From NCBI GenBank assembly GCA_023228245.1, contig JALOBN010000002.1, forward strand, positions 42,147-106,146: a DNA stretch of 64,000 bases, read 5' to 3'. The notes under the pieces were generated by a model. It was not told the DNA's origin. It ran no database searches and saw nothing but the letters and a program-made list of their open reading frames with translations. The position numbers and the translations under genes were made by a program. Below, one piece after another: positions 1 to 9,375 of the stretch. Position 1 is the first letter of the stretch, and every line of letters begins with the position of its first letter. The stretch comes from Candidatus Pacearchaeota archaeon. Lineage in GTDB: Archaea > Nanoarchaeota > Nanoarchaeia > Pacearchaeales > GW2011-AR1.

Positions 1-17
1 GAAAAATTTTAATGGAA

Positions 18-620
18 TCATTTTGATTTTAATCTCCTTTGAAATATCATTGGGAAAACTATATCACTTAAACAACACGGGATTATTACTGAGACGGAAG
101 TTATTATAAAAATTAAAAATATTGTTAGCATTGAAAAGTTTGTTGAATATGCAAAAATGTAAAGCAGCGAAGCGAAAACTGAAATGAATACGTGAAGGAA
201 GTGGGGGAATTTTGTTTTTCTTATTAATACTCCAAAAGATGCTCCAACTAAAGAAGCTCCGAAAATTAAAATGGGATTTTCAAGTGCGGGGAGATGAAAA
301 GAAATTGGAATTCCGAATAGTGAACTTCCGAAGTATGGAAGAATTGAGTCTGATAATGTTCCTATAAATAAAGATACAAATATGCTTACAATTATTGCAG
401 GGATTATTTTTTTAGTATGATTGTAAAAAATTGCCGTGGAAACAATTGAGGAAAATAAAATATGCATTGGATGGAAAATGTAAAACATTGAAACTGCGTA
501 TGAAATAAAATTTTCTTTTAATAACAGGAAAGACATTATAATTACTGATAACAGCGTCGCTGCTAAAGTGAATGGGATATGCTCTTTCAATTCTTTTAAT
601 ATTTCAAATTTTAATTTCAT
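18..620 (-). CDS. Polytopic membrane protein of unknown family
   Basis: I do not recognise this 200-residue protein. It has about five or six hydrophobic segments separated by short polar loops, so it is an integral membrane protein. Visible features are a histidine in an HPMH motif near residue 50 and a CC pair before the last helix. The frame stays open further upstream, but I chose the ATG at 620-618 because it overlaps the TGA of the upstream methyltransferase gene as ATGA. This suggests translational coupling within a two-gene operon. The longer start would extend well into the neighbour with polar residues. No function is proposed. Confidence 0.7.
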   Translation of the reverse strand: MKLKFEILKELKEHIPFTLAATLLSVIIMSFLLLKENFISYAVSMFYIFHPMHILFSSIVSTAIFYNHTKKIIPAIIVSIFVSLFIGTLSDSILPYFGSSLFGIPISFHLPALENPILIFGASLVGASFGVLIRKTKFPHFLHVFISVFASLLYIFAYSTNFSMLTIFLIFIITSVSVIIPCCLSDIVFPMIFQRRLKSK

Positions 621-1573
621 TTTTTCTTCCTCATTTTTGCAATAAAAAATCCTTCTGTGTTTGCGTTTTGCGGATAAATTCTGCAAGAATATTTTACGTC
701 TTCTAAATATTTTTTATCTTCAAATTTAGTTATTCCTTGAACAAAGTTTAATGGGAGATTTATTTTTTCTACTTCAACATCAAAATTTTTCAAAGCGAAA
801 TCAATTATTTCTTCATTTTCTTCTGGTGCGTGTGTGCAAGTTGAATAAACTAATTCTCCGTTTGGTTTTAGAACTTCTATTGCTGAAGAGATTAAAGATT
901 TTTGTAATTTTGATAAATTTTTTATTGTGTTGATGTTCCACATTTCAAGAGTTCGCGGTGTGCTTCGGATTGTTCCTTCGCCCGAACAAGGTGCGTCAAG
1001 TAAAACTTTATCGAATAAAAAATTATTTTCTTTTAGTTTTTTGCATAAAGCAATTCCGTCTCTTCGTGTTATTATCATGTTCATAACTCCACATCTTTCT
1101 GTGTTTGCGGCTAGGATTTTTATTCTTCCGAATTTGACTTCATTTGCAACGAGCAAACCTTCGTTTTCCATCATTGCTGCCATTTGTGTTGTCTTGCTTC
1201 CTGGCGATGCACAAATGTCCAAAACCATTTCTCCTTTTTTTGGATTTAAAACTAATGGGGGTAACATACTTGCGATTTCTTGCATATAAAAATAACCAAG
1301 CAAATGTTCAATTGCTCGCCCGACTTCCCCCGGTTTTAATTCTGATTCAATAATCATAATTTCTGGATAATTTTTGAACGGGATTTTTATTTCCCAACCT
1401 TTTTCTTCCAATCTTTTTTTCAAATCTTTCGGAGAAATTTTGATTGTATTGCACCGAATAGATTTTACTGGTTCTTTTTTTAGAATTTCCATATAAGATT
1501 CGAAATCTTTTCCTAGAAGTTTTTTCATTCTCTCGAGAAAAAGCGGTTTCGGTTCGTAATTTTTTTTAGACAT
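617..1573 (-). CDS. NOL1/NOP2/Sun family RNA (cytosine-5) methyltransferase
   Basis: SAM-dependent enzyme that methylates C5 of cytosine in tRNA or rRNA. The Rossmann SAM motif LDICASPGSK is at residues 118-127. Motif IV, DAPCSGEG, carries the release cysteine (Cys196). Motif VI, STCT, carries the nucleophilic cysteine (Cys246). Both cysteines of the two-cysteine mechanism are therefore present. The 318-residue length fits archaeal NSUN6/Trm4-like proteins without a C-terminal PUA domain. The RNA target cannot be read from the sequence. The gene is first in an operon with the membrane protein downstream (ATGA overlap). Confidence 0.93.
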   Translation of the reverse strand: MSKKNYEPKPLFLERMKKLLGKDFESYMEILKKEPVKSIRCNTIKISPKDLKKRLEEKGWEIKIPFKNYPEIMIIESELKPGEVGRAIEHLLGYFYMQEIASMLPPLVLNPKKGEMVLDICASPGSKTTQMAAMMENEGLLVANEVKFGRIKILAANTERCGVMNMIITRRDGIALCKKLKENNFLFDKVLLDAPCSGEGTIRSTPRTLEMWNINTIKNLSKLQKSLISSAIEVLKPNGELVYSTCTHAPEENEEIIDFALKNFDVEVEKINLPLNFVQGITKFEDKKYLEDVKYSCRIYPQNANTEGFFIAKMRKKK

Positions 1574-1686
1574 AAATTAGAGAAAGAATAACTATTTTTA
1601 GAAGTATCGGTTAATTTACCTTTCTGTAACTACTTCAAAATAACACAAAACATAAAGTTTATATAATCAAGAAGGGAAATTATTTT

Positions 1687-2133
1687 ATGGAAACGAGAAT
1701 TTATGCAACACGAAAAGGAAATTTCCAAAATTCGGTTTATCATTTAGTTGATGCTATTAAAAAAATAGAAGATTCAGATTATAGTACTCGAATTATTTTT
1801 CAAAACGGGGAAATTGATATTTCTGTTTTTGATAATATGATTACTTATTCATCTAAACGTTATTCTTCTAGTGGGATTCAGGAAGTAAATAGATTTACTA
1901 AAAAGTTAATTCCTTCTTATCATCCGACTTCTGCAATCGTAAACGCAAAAAAATGCATTTTACAAAGAGTTATTAATCTCACAGTTGGAAAAAATGCGGA
2001 AATGATTGAGTTTAATTTAGATAAATTATTTCCTAGACCAGAACAGTTAGATACTTTTGGAACAAAGAAAAATAATTTAGAAAAAGATGTTGGTTATGGG
2101 GCTATTAATATTAATACTGTTAATTTTCGCTAA
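1687..2133 (+). CDS. Hypothetical protein, 148 aa
   Basis: I do not recognise this soluble protein. It has no membrane segment, signal peptide or cysteine cluster, and its composition is ordinary for the window. A TATA-like element (TTTATATAAT) lies about 25-30 bp before the ATG, so the gene probably has its own promoter and a very short leader. It converges with polB, and the two stop codons share four bases (2130-2133). Confidence 0.6.
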   Translation: METRIYATRKGNFQNSVYHLVDAIKKIEDSDYSTRIIFQNGEIDISVFDNMITYSSKRYSSSGIQEVNRFTKKLIPSYHPTSAIVNAKKCILQRVINLTVGKNAEMIEFNLDKLFPRPEQLDTFGTKKNNLEKDVGYGAININTVNFR

Positions 2134-4607
2134 AATTCTCCTAAGGTAGTTTGCTTTTTTCCGTCGAGAATTGTTTTTATATCAACATTGAAAACTTGCA
2201 AAATATTTTCTACTGCTGGAAGAATCTGGTTTTTCAAATAATATTCTATATTATATTCTCCTGTTTCGTCGACGAGTTTTACTTTTTCACGAATTAATTT
2301 TTTCTTTTCTGCAGTTTCTGCAATATAATACTCTATCAAACTTCCCATATCTATCGGGATTTCTCTTTCAACCATTTTTTGTGCGGCGATTACGTGCGGA
2401 GAAATTGCTTTGTACTCATTCAATGGTTTTTTTAATTGAGTTCGAATTGTCATTTTTTTCAATTCAATTTTTCTTTCTTTCACTTCTTTGACAATTTTTT
2501 TTACATATTCTAAAGCTTTTATTTCGTTGCCTTCTTTCAGTATCATCCGCAAAACATTATTCTGGACTTCTCTTGCGAGAGTGCACCAATCTCTTCGGAC
2601 AGTTTCAAAACCTCGAATTTTTAATTTATCATCTTCACTAATTAAAGCATATTTTTTCTTTGCACCAAATTCTCCTGTCCTTTTTGTAACCCAAATTCCA
2701 CGTTTGTAAAAATCCTCTAGCTCAAGTTTCATAATTCCTGGAAGCTCTGAATTTAATTCTTTCAAGAATTGCTTTGCGTCTTCTTTTGTTTTTTTACCCA
2801 ATAAAAATCCTATAGAATCTGTGTCGCCGAATATAACTTCATAACCTTTTTCTTTTGCTTTTTCCATCGTCCATTTATTAAATTTCCTTACGAAAGCTAA
2901 AGTTGATGCGGCGGCTTCGATAGAATAATATCTCGCACCGAAAAATCCCATATAACCATAATATGCGTTTGCTAGAAGTTTGAAAGCGTTGCTTCTTGCT
3001 TTTTTTATTGTGTCTGGTTTTTCTTTTAACTCTTTTTTATATTTTTTTCTTAGTTCAACAACTTCTTTCAAAAGTTCGGGAAAAAATCCTGGTTTTTTTG
3101 AAAAATAAAATTTCCTTTTTTCTTTGTTTAATTCAAATTCTGGTGACTCAATATAATCTTTTTCTTTTTTTGCTTCTTTCTCGTCGAGGAGTGTTGCTTT
3201 AGACAAATTGTAAGTTGCAATAATTGATGCGTGCATACTTGTGAAATCGAAAATTGCCAGGTTTTCATAAAGTCCAGGTGTTGGTGTGAATACAAATGCC
3301 CCTTCGTATTTTTCTCTGCCTTTTCTTTCTCCAATCTCGTCGTAAGTCGGACGTTTTTCTGGAATCTCGTTAAATTTTTCTAAATTGTGAATTATATAAT
3401 CCTCGACGTTTCTTGACATCCCACTTCTTGAAACATCAAAAACTGGTTCGTGCATTGTTCTCGTGAACTCCATTAAATCGGGCCAGACTTTATTAAAAAG
3501 TTTGAAAGTTAAAACTGAGTCTTGCAAATTATATTCAAAATATCTTTCCCATTCGTCGCTTTTTATTTTTGAAGAATGTTTGAATTCAAAACTTTTTTTT
3601 GACTCTCCTAAAAATTCATTTGCAACTTCATTCAAAGACAAAGTTTCCGACGACATATATTGTGAGTAAGCAATTTGAATAAATCTCAATAAATCTATGT
3701 GAACGATTCCGTTTATTTTTGCAGTTGTCATTATTCCTCTTGAGAATTTTAATTGGCTTCCGTCGATTCCTAAATCCAATTTTACATTATGCTTTTGTGC
3801 TCTTGCTTTTAGGTAAGGGAAATCAAATCCGTCGGAAAAATATCCTGTAATAAAATCAGGAGAGATTTTTTTTATTATTTCTGCAAATTTTTCTAAAAGT
3901 TCTGCTTCATCTTTTACATATTCGACGTAAGGAAAATTTTCTTGCTTTTTTTGTGTAATCACTTTTTTGAAATTTTCTGAAACTAAAGATATCATTACGA
4001 TTTCCCCCTCGCCGATTTTGAATTCGTCGGTTTCAATGTCAAATGCTAAAACTTTTGGATTAAATTCATCTTTTTTTATAGGAGATATTGAATTAACTCT
4101 CAAACATAAATCTACTTTTAATGAATCTGCAATTCCTCCGAATTCTAATGTGTTGTCTAAAACTTCCCCCGAAATTTCGTACCAATTTAGCGGATTTAAT
4201 TTTTTTTCAATTATATAATGCGTTATAAATCCTAAGTCGTAACCTCTGCGTTTTTCAATTTCTGGCATTCCCATTTCGTCGGCAATGTCGTGCAAATCCT
4301 TATAATTTGTTGCAAAAATTTTTAGAGCCTTTACTTTTTTCCCTAAGAAATTTTTTTCATGAAGTTCTGTTTTTTCAACTTTTGTTTGTCTTCCTTTTAC
4401 GTCCAGATGAATCTTTTCTATTTTTTCCTGTACTTTTTTTATTTCTTTTTCGGAAATTTTTTCTTTTAAAATTGCCCAGAAATATACCTCGCACGTGTCG
4501 ATTACACAAACTCTTTTTCCTGATCTGTCCCTTCCAATTATTTTTGCGTAGTTTCTTCCGTTGAAATCAAAATAATCATAATCTACAGGAATAAATTCTA
4601 TCTTCAT
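2130..4607 (-). CDS. polB: Family B DNA polymerase
   Basis: Replicative or repair polymerase with 3'-5' proofreading. Exonuclease motifs are intact: ExoI with Asp190/Glu192, ExoII with Asp261, and ExoIII as Tyr359-x3-Asp363. Polymerase motif A starts at Asp454 (DFTSMHASII), motif B is KLLANAYYGY near 543-552, and motif C is FGDTDS with Asp595/Asp597. The last residues, QTTLGEF, form a PCNA-interacting peptide. The 825-residue length is standard for archaeal PolB and there is no intein at motifs A-C, where such enzymes often carry them. FEN1 and the RFC genes lie within 6 kb, giving a loose replication neighbourhood. The start is an ATG with no good alternative. Confidence 0.97.
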   Translation of the reverse strand: MKIEFIPVDYDYFDFNGRNYAKIIGRDRSGKRVCVIDTCEVYFWAILKEKISEKEIKKVQEKIEKIHLDVKGRQTKVEKTELHEKNFLGKKVKALKIFATNYKDLHDIADEMGMPEIEKRRGYDLGFITHYIIEKKLNPLNWYEISGEVLDNTLEFGGIADSLKVDLCLRVNSISPIKKDEFNPKVLAFDIETDEFKIGEGEIVMISLVSENFKKVITQKKQENFPYVEYVKDEAELLEKFAEIIKKISPDFITGYFSDGFDFPYLKARAQKHNVKLDLGIDGSQLKFSRGIMTTAKINGIVHIDLLRFIQIAYSQYMSSETLSLNEVANEFLGESKKSFEFKHSSKIKSDEWERYFEYNLQDSVLTFKLFNKVWPDLMEFTRTMHEPVFDVSRSGMSRNVEDYIIHNLEKFNEIPEKRPTYDEIGERKGREKYEGAFVFTPTPGLYENLAIFDFTSMHASIIATYNLSKATLLDEKEAKKEKDYIESPEFELNKEKRKFYFSKKPGFFPELLKEVVELRKKYKKELKEKPDTIKKARSNAFKLLANAYYGYMGFFGARYYSIEAAASTLAFVRKFNKWTMEKAKEKGYEVIFGDTDSIGFLLGKKTKEDAKQFLKELNSELPGIMKLELEDFYKRGIWVTKRTGEFGAKKKYALISEDDKLKIRGFETVRRDWCTLAREVQNNVLRMILKEGNEIKALEYVKKIVKEVKERKIELKKMTIRTQLKKPLNEYKAISPHVIAAQKMVEREIPIDMGSLIEYYIAETAEKKKLIREKVKLVDETGEYNIEYYLKNQILPAVENILQVFNVDIKTILDGKKQTTLGEF

Positions 4608-4699
4608 AAAACAGATATCCTTTTGAATTATTTAAAGATTAGGAATTTTATTTTTACCTGTGGGGGAAAATTTAAATACTACTATATAGTAATACCTTT

Positions 4700-5149
4700 A
4701 TGGAAAAAGTTGAGATTGTTATAGGGAGAGAAACATATATTGCAAAAACTGCTTATGAAAAAAAAGTTTTTAGAATCTACCGAGAAATAGAAAGAAATCC
4801 GGATGGAGATTTAGACGGTGTTGGGCATTGCATATCTTCTGAAATAGAGAAAATAATCCATCGACATAATCCTCCTTCAAAAACAATTTCTGCTTTTATG
4901 GATTATTTAAATTTAGATTGTAATTCTTTGACCCCCGAACAAATACAGGCTATTCGATCGGCTTATACCGATTTGCAAAAAATTGGTCGTTATTCGGTGA
5001 GAAATCTGTCTAATATTTCGTATATTATAAATAACTTAAGACATAATTTGAAAGAAGAAAAAGAAGGTCATAGTTTTTTCTTACTTCCTTCTGGAGAGGG
5101 AAAATTTATTTTAGCGGGACTTACTGAATTTTGTAAAAAAATTAATTAA
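4700..5149 (+). CDS. Hypothetical protein, 149 aa
   Basis: I do not recognise this soluble, probably mostly helical protein. It has no signal peptide, transmembrane segment or metal-binding cluster. An A/T-rich TATA-like stretch (TTTAAATACTACTATATAG region) lies just upstream, so a short-leader transcript is likely. It sits between polB (divergent) and fen1 (same strand, about 35 bp downstream). The context hints at co-expression with fen1 but gives no function. Confidence 0.6.
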   Translation: MEKVEIVIGRETYIAKTAYEKKVFRIYREIERNPDGDLDGVGHCISSEIEKIIHRHNPPSKTISAFMDYLNLDCNSLTPEQIQAIRSAYTDLQKIGRYSVRNLSNISYIINNLRHNLKEEKEGHSFFLLPSGEGKFILAGLTEFCKKIN

Positions 5150-5183
5150 CAAACTATTTATATTTCTATTTCATTGATTTAAT

Positions 5184-6224
5184 ATGGGACTTAATATTCG
5201 TGAGATAATTCCGCGACGGGAAATTGAACTTTCTGATTTGAAAGGGAAGACGATTTGCGTTGACGCGTTTAATACATTATATCAATTTTTATCGACAATT
5301 AGACAAGTTGACGGGACGCCGTTGATGGACGATAAAAAAAGAATTACTTCGCATTTGTCTGGAATTTTTTACAGAAATCTAGCGTTGCTTGAACAAGAAA
5401 TAAAACTTGTTTATGTTTTTGACGGGAAGCCGCCAGAACAAAAATACGGAACGCATAAATTGAGACAAGAAGGCAGGGAACTTGCACAGGAAAGATATGA
5501 AACTGCTAAGTCCGAAGAAGATTTGGCTGGAATGAAAAGATACGGGAGTCAGTTAATTAGACTAAATACTGAGATGATTCAAGAAAGCAAGGAACTTTTA
5601 GAAGCGATGGGGATTGCAGTTGTTCAGGCACCGGGAGAGGGAGAAGCAGAGGCTGCACATCTTGCGAAAATGCGCGAAGGAATTTATGCTTCAGCGAGTC
5701 AAGATTACGATAGTTTACTTTTTGCTGCACCGAAATTAATTCGAAATTTAACTCTTGCAAAAAAGAGAAAAACAATCAGCGGTTGGATGGAAGTGAAACC
5801 AGAAATAATCGAACTTGAAAAAGTTTTGAATTATCTTGAAATAAATCTTGAACAATTAATTTGTCTTGGAATCTTAGTTGGAACAGATTACAATCCTAAA
5901 GGAATTCCAGGAATTGGACAGAAAAAAGCTTTATTAGTTGTTAAAAAATTTAAGCAACCAGTTTTGATTTTTGACAGCGTGAAAGAACAAATGGAAAATT
6001 TAGACGAAGCGGATAAATTTGATTGGAAGGAAATTTTTGAATTGTTTCATCGTCCGAATGTTTCAAGTCCGCTTTTCAAATTTGGAAAAGTTGATGAAAA
6101 GAAAATAAGAAAAATTCTTGTTGAAGAACACGATTTTTCCGACGAGAGAGTTCAAAAACAACTTGAGAGATTAAGAGAAATTAATGAGAAAAATAAGCAA
6201 AAGAATTTAGAAAAGTGGTTTTAA
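5184..6224 (+). CDS. fen: Flap endonuclease 1
   Basis: Structure-specific 5' nuclease that removes 5' flaps during Okazaki fragment maturation and repair. The N domain carries Asp27 and Asp80. The I domain carries Glu152 and Glu154 in GEGEAEA, and Asp174, Asp176 and Asp235. The helix-2-turn-helix DNA-binding motif GIPGIGQKKAL is at residues 240-250. The C-terminus ends in a PCNA-binding peptide of the form xxNLEKWF. The 346-residue length and the MGLNIREI start match archaeal FEN1. It converges on the membrane-protein gene at 6221, and the two share a 4-bp stop overlap. Confidence 0.96.
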   Translation: MGLNIREIIPRREIELSDLKGKTICVDAFNTLYQFLSTIRQVDGTPLMDDKKRITSHLSGIFYRNLALLEQEIKLVYVFDGKPPEQKYGTHKLRQEGRELAQERYETAKSEEDLAGMKRYGSQLIRLNTEMIQESKELLEAMGIAVVQAPGEGEAEAAHLAKMREGIYASASQDYDSLLFAAPKLIRNLTLAKKRKTISGWMEVKPEIIELEKVLNYLEINLEQLICLGILVGTDYNPKGIPGIGQKKALLVVKKFKQPVLIFDSVKEQMENLDEADKFDWKEIFELFHRPNVSSPLFKFGKVDEKKIRKILVEEHDFSDERVQKQLERLREINEKNKQKNLEKWF

Positions 6225-6793
6225 ATTCCTGCTCCTGGATTTACATAACTTCTTCCTGGTTTACTTTTTATTCCTAAAGCGGTTTTTAAGAAATTTAAAA
6301 TTGGAACAATAATAAATCCAAAGACAATTAATGCAATTCCTAAAACCACGAGTTGTGCTGCTTCTTCAAAGATGAAAAATCCTACTGCTACCAAAAATCC
6401 TCCGAGGATATAGAATAAATATTTTTTCTTTCCAGGGGGTAATTTTACAAACAAGAAAATTATTCCTGCTAATAATATTAACGGAATTATTGTTAAAAAG
6501 AAATCTTCAGAAACCCCTAAATCAAAAAAGAAACTTTCAATATCTAAATCCCATTGGTTTATTCCGAAAATTATTAAGAAAGACAAAACTGCGGAGATAA
6601 CTGTTGCTATGCTTTTTTGTTCTTTGAATATTTTTGAAAGTGAGAAATTAATTAGAAGGAATGCTACGATAAAAATTGCGGACAAGAGAATTAATGAAGA
6701 ATCAATTTGATTTAACATATCGCTGAAAGAAAATTGTGCACTTGCAAGTCCCATAGTTAGTATAGAAATAATTGGAATCAAACTCTTTTTCAT
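6221..6793 (-). CDS. Membrane protein with signal peptide, 190 aa
   Basis: The frame is open further upstream, but the ATG at 6793 begins a clear signal peptide (MKKSLIPIIS..., small residues before a likely cleavage at ASAQ). The earlier start would add a charged tail. After it come about four or five hydrophobic helices (roughly residues 30-50, 55-78, 92-115, 120-135 and 140-170) and a short glycine/proline-rich tail. Family and role are unknown. Similar small polytopic proteins with cleavable leaders are common in DPANN genomes. Confidence 0.6.
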   Translation of the reverse strand: MKKSLIPIISILTMGLASAQFSFSDMLNQIDSSLILLSAIFIVAFLLINFSLSKIFKEQKSIATVISAVLSFLIIFGINQWDLDIESFFFDLGVSEDFFLTIIPLILLAGIIFLFVKLPPGKKKYLFYILGGFLVAVGFFIFEEAAQLVVLGIALIVFGFIIVPILNFLKTALGIKSKPGRSYVNPGAGI

Positions 6794-6864
6794 TTTAGAA
6801 TTAGTGTGTTTGTTTTTATAAATTCTTTGGTAACATTTAATAATTTTGATTTTCATATTTAATT

Positions 6865-7641
6865 ATGAGAATTGGTTCATACGATATTTTGGGAAATACT
6901 GCGATTGCGAAATTTCCCGAAGGAACTAACGAAAAAGACAAGAAAAAATTTGCTGAAAATCTTTTGAAAACTCAAGGCGTAATAAAGACAGTTCTTGAAA
7001 AAAAGGAAAAAATAAAAGGGCGATTGAGAAAATTGTCGACTGAATTTGTTGCAGGAGAGAATACTAAAGAAGTTTTGTATAGAGAAAATAATTGTGTTTT
7101 CAGATTTAATGTTGATGAAACTTATTTTTCTCCGCGATTGAGCAACGAGAGAAAAGAAATAGCGTCGAAAATAAAAAAAGATGAAGTTGTTTTAGTTATG
7201 TTTGCGGGAGTTGCACCTTATTCAATTGTGATTGCAAAAAATTCAAAAGCGAAAAAAGTTTTCTCAAATGAGTTGAATCGTCAGGCGAACAAATATGCTG
7301 AATTAAATATTTCTTTGAATAAATTAAAAGATAAAATTGAACTTGTTTCAGGAGATGCGAATAAAATTCACGAGAAAATAAAACAGAAATTTGATGTTAT
7401 TGTAATGCCTCGCCCGCAACTTAAAGATAGTTTTTTGAAAGAAGCATTTGTGCTTTCAAAAAAAGGAACGAAAGTTTATTATTATGATTTTTGCAAAGAA
7501 GAAGATATTAATTTAATCGTCGAGAAAGTTAAAGATGAAGCGAAAAAAGCGAAGAAGAAAATTAAAATTCTTGAAGTTAAAAAAGCTGGAGAAATTGCTC
7601 CTTACAAAGTTCGTTTGCGAGTTGATTTCAAAATTTTATAA
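6865..7641 (+). CDS. trm5: tRNA (guanine37-N1)-methyltransferase, Trm5 family
   Basis: Class I SAM methyltransferase of the Trm5/TYW2 group, which modifies G37 next to the tRNA anticodon and prevents frameshifting. An N-terminal alpha/beta region (to about residue 80) leads into the Rossmann domain. Motif I reads VLVMFAGVAPYSI, and an acidic SNELNRQA loop binds the ribose. The motif IV region reads VIVMPRPQ, where many relatives have an NLP or NPP sequence. The 258-residue size is that of an archaeal Trm5 lacking the N-terminal D1 domain. A TYW2-type aminocarboxypropyl transferase is the main alternative. Confidence 0.88.
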   Translation: MRIGSYDILGNTAIAKFPEGTNEKDKKKFAENLLKTQGVIKTVLEKKEKIKGRLRKLSTEFVAGENTKEVLYRENNCVFRFNVDETYFSPRLSNERKEIASKIKKDEVVLVMFAGVAPYSIVIAKNSKAKKVFSNELNRQANKYAELNISLNKLKDKIELVSGDANKIHEKIKQKFDVIVMPRPQLKDSFLKEAFVLSKKGTKVYYYDFCKEEDINLIVEKVKDEAKKAKKKIKILEVKKAGEIAPYKVRLRVDFKIL

Positions 7642-7702
7642 GTATTTGTTCTACATATTTTTCCTTAATAATCATTTTAATAGTCGGATATTTTTTTAAT
7701 TA

Positions 7703-8146
7703 GTGGATATTAAATATTTAATTAAAAAACTGGGGGTTGCTGATTTAACAGAAGATAAAAATGGATTTCTTGAAACTTTGAGAAATTTGACTGTGGCTGA
7801 AGATATAAGTTTGAAACGTATGAAGAAAATTCTTTTTGAAATTGAAAATCAAAATGGACATATTTACATTGCTAAAAGGGATAAAGAAATAATTGGAACA
7901 GCTACACTGTTTGTTGAACAAAAATTTATTCATGGAGGAGGAAAAGTTGGGCACATTGAAGATGTTGCGATTAGAAAAGAATACGAAGGAAACGGAGTTG
8001 CTTCTGAGATAATTAATTCTTTAATTAAAATTGCAAAAGAAAATGGATGTTACAAGATTATTCTCGACTGCAAGGATAAACTTCTTCCTTTCTACGAGAA
8101 ATTTGGATTTGCTCACAGTGATAATTGTATGAGGCTTAATTTATAA
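7703..8146 (+). CDS. GNAT acetyltransferase resembling glucosamine-6-phosphate N-acetyltransferase (GNA1)
   Basis: GNAT fold protein of 147 residues starting at a GTG; no ATG is available before residue 40. The acetyl-CoA pyrophosphate loop is RKEYEGNGVAS, near residues 92-102. The segments GHIEDVAI, the NGCYKIILDC strand and the FYEKFGF ending resemble eukaryotic GNA1 more than generic RimI-type enzymes. GNA1 makes GlcNAc-6-phosphate for UDP-GlcNAc. Whether this protein does so is inference, and it has no sugar-metabolism neighbours. It converges with rfcL and overlaps it by 6 bp at the stop codons. Confidence 0.75.
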   Translation: MDIKYLIKKLGVADLTEDKNGFLETLRNLTVAEDISLKRMKKILFEIENQNGHIYIAKRDKEIIGTATLFVEQKFIHGGGKVGHIEDVAIRKEYEGNGVASEIINSLIKIAKENGCYKIILDCKDKLLPFYEKFGFAHSDNCMRLNL

Positions 8147-9310
8147 CTTCAAATATTCAATTTCGGGTTCTTCAAGTTTGAGTTCTTTTTGAATTTCAGG
8201 ATTTGATTTTAGAATTTGTTTTATTACTAGAAATTCGCTCATTGCTCTTTTTTGTCCGATATGAACATAGCTTGAATATTTCTGTGAAATTGTTTTTTTG
8301 TAAACTGTTTTCTGATTATTAAGCCAAATTTTCAAAATTCTCGTTGGTCTTTTGTAAGATGTGAATCCTGCCTTTGCATTTTTCTTTGCAGATGCGATTC
8401 CGAATGTTAAGAAAAAATTTTCATAAATTAAAAATCTCCAATATTGTTGTTTGTAGATTCTGCCCTTGAAAATATCTGTTTTACTTAACAAATCATAAGC
8501 TCTTGCGAGTTCTTCGTTTTGATATTCTGCTGGAATGTTTTCTTCCATCCAGAGGAGTATTTCGTCGATAGACATATTTACAGAATCGAAAACATTGATT
8601 AATTCTTTTGAGGGTTTTTCCTTGAATATTCTTTTCAGTGAACTGAAAATATCTGTTTCTTTGTTTCTCTCGTCGACGATTATTGGAAAATAATCCTGGA
8701 TTTTTGAAAATGTTTGCAAATCATTTATTGCCGCACGCAAATCTCCTTTTGCTTTGACAGATAATTCCATAAGAAAATCGTCGTCAAGTTTTAGTTCTTC
8801 TTTTTTTGCAATTTCGGTTATTACAGATTTTACTATATTAGAATTTATTTCTTTTAATTGGGCCATTTCACATTTTTTTCTTAATTCGCTGAATTTTTTG
8901 TCCCAGATGTCGTTTGCGGTCATAATTAACGGATATTTTGTATCTTCTAAAATTCTTAATAATTCTGCGACTCCGCCGTAATCATTTTCAGAAATTCCGT
9001 CAACCTCGTCGATAAGAATTAATTTTCCTGCTTTTTCTAAAGATTGCTGTTCTGTTGCGGGTCGTAAAATTTCTCTTAATTTTTCTTTGTTTCTAAAATC
9101 GCTCGCGTTTAATTCAAAAATTTCACAATTAATTTCCTTCGCTGCTGCGTGTGCGATTGTTGTTTTTCCTGTCCCCGGCGGGCCGTGCAAAATCAAAGCA
9201 TTTTTTTTCTTTCCGAAATTTTTCAAGAAAATTTTTATCGTAGCTATTGCTTCATCTTGTCCTTTTATTTCGTCAAAATTCTTTGGGCGATATTTTTCTG
9301 TCCAAATCAT
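8141..9310 (-). CDS. rfcL: Replication factor C large subunit
   Basis: AAA+ subunit of the clamp loader that places PCNA on primed DNA. RFC box II (TEKYRPKNFDEIKGQ) is at residues 4-18, Walker A GPPGTGKT at 43-50 and Walker B LIDEVDG near 99-105, followed by the sensor region and a C-terminal collar. At 389 residues it is shorter than many archaeal RfcL proteins. The tail is not a PCNA-binding peptide, which most relatives have. It lies just after rfcS on the same strand, with a 20-codon micro-ORF between the two. A GGGGGT sequence before the ATG can serve as ribosome-binding site. Confidence 0.95.
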   Translation of the reverse strand: MIWTEKYRPKNFDEIKGQDEAIATIKIFLKNFGKKKNALILHGPPGTGKTTIAHAAAKEINCEIFELNASDFRNKEKLREILRPATEQQSLEKAGKLILIDEVDGISENDYGGVAELLRILEDTKYPLIMTANDIWDKKFSELRKKCEMAQLKEINSNIVKSVITEIAKKEELKLDDDFLMELSVKAKGDLRAAINDLQTFSKIQDYFPIIVDERNKETDIFSSLKRIFKEKPSKELINVFDSVNMSIDEILLWMEENIPAEYQNEELARAYDLLSKTDIFKGRIYKQQYWRFLIYENFFLTFGIASAKKNAKAGFTSYKRPTRILKIWLNNQKTVYKKTISQKYSSYVHIGQKRAMSEFLVIKQILKSNPEIQKELKLEEPEIEYLKL

Positions 9311-9311
9311 T

Positions 9312-9374
9312 TTATACCCCCACTTTCAATAATTTTTTTTTTAATTCTTCTTTTATTGAACTTGCTTTTATCAT
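9312..9374 (-). CDS. Possible 20-residue micro-ORF between rfcS and rfcL
   Basis: An ATG at 9374-9372 opens 20 codons (Met-Ile-Lys-Ala-Ser-Ser..., Lys/Leu-rich, ending KVGV) and stops one base before the rfcL ATG. A good Shine-Dalgarno sequence (AAGGAG) lies at proper spacing upstream, inside the end of rfcS. It could be a real small basic peptide, a coupling device that carries ribosomes from rfcS to rfcL, or chance. The predicted peptide is a short amphipathic helix. Confidence 0.3.
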   Translation of the reverse strand: MIKASSIKEELKKKLLKVGV

Positions 9375-9375
9375 A

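Noticed and set aside
5190..5220. ATTCGTGAGAT at the start of fen1 as a repeat fragment
   Set aside because: It encodes the conserved FEN1 N-terminus, and no other part of the repeat is nearby.
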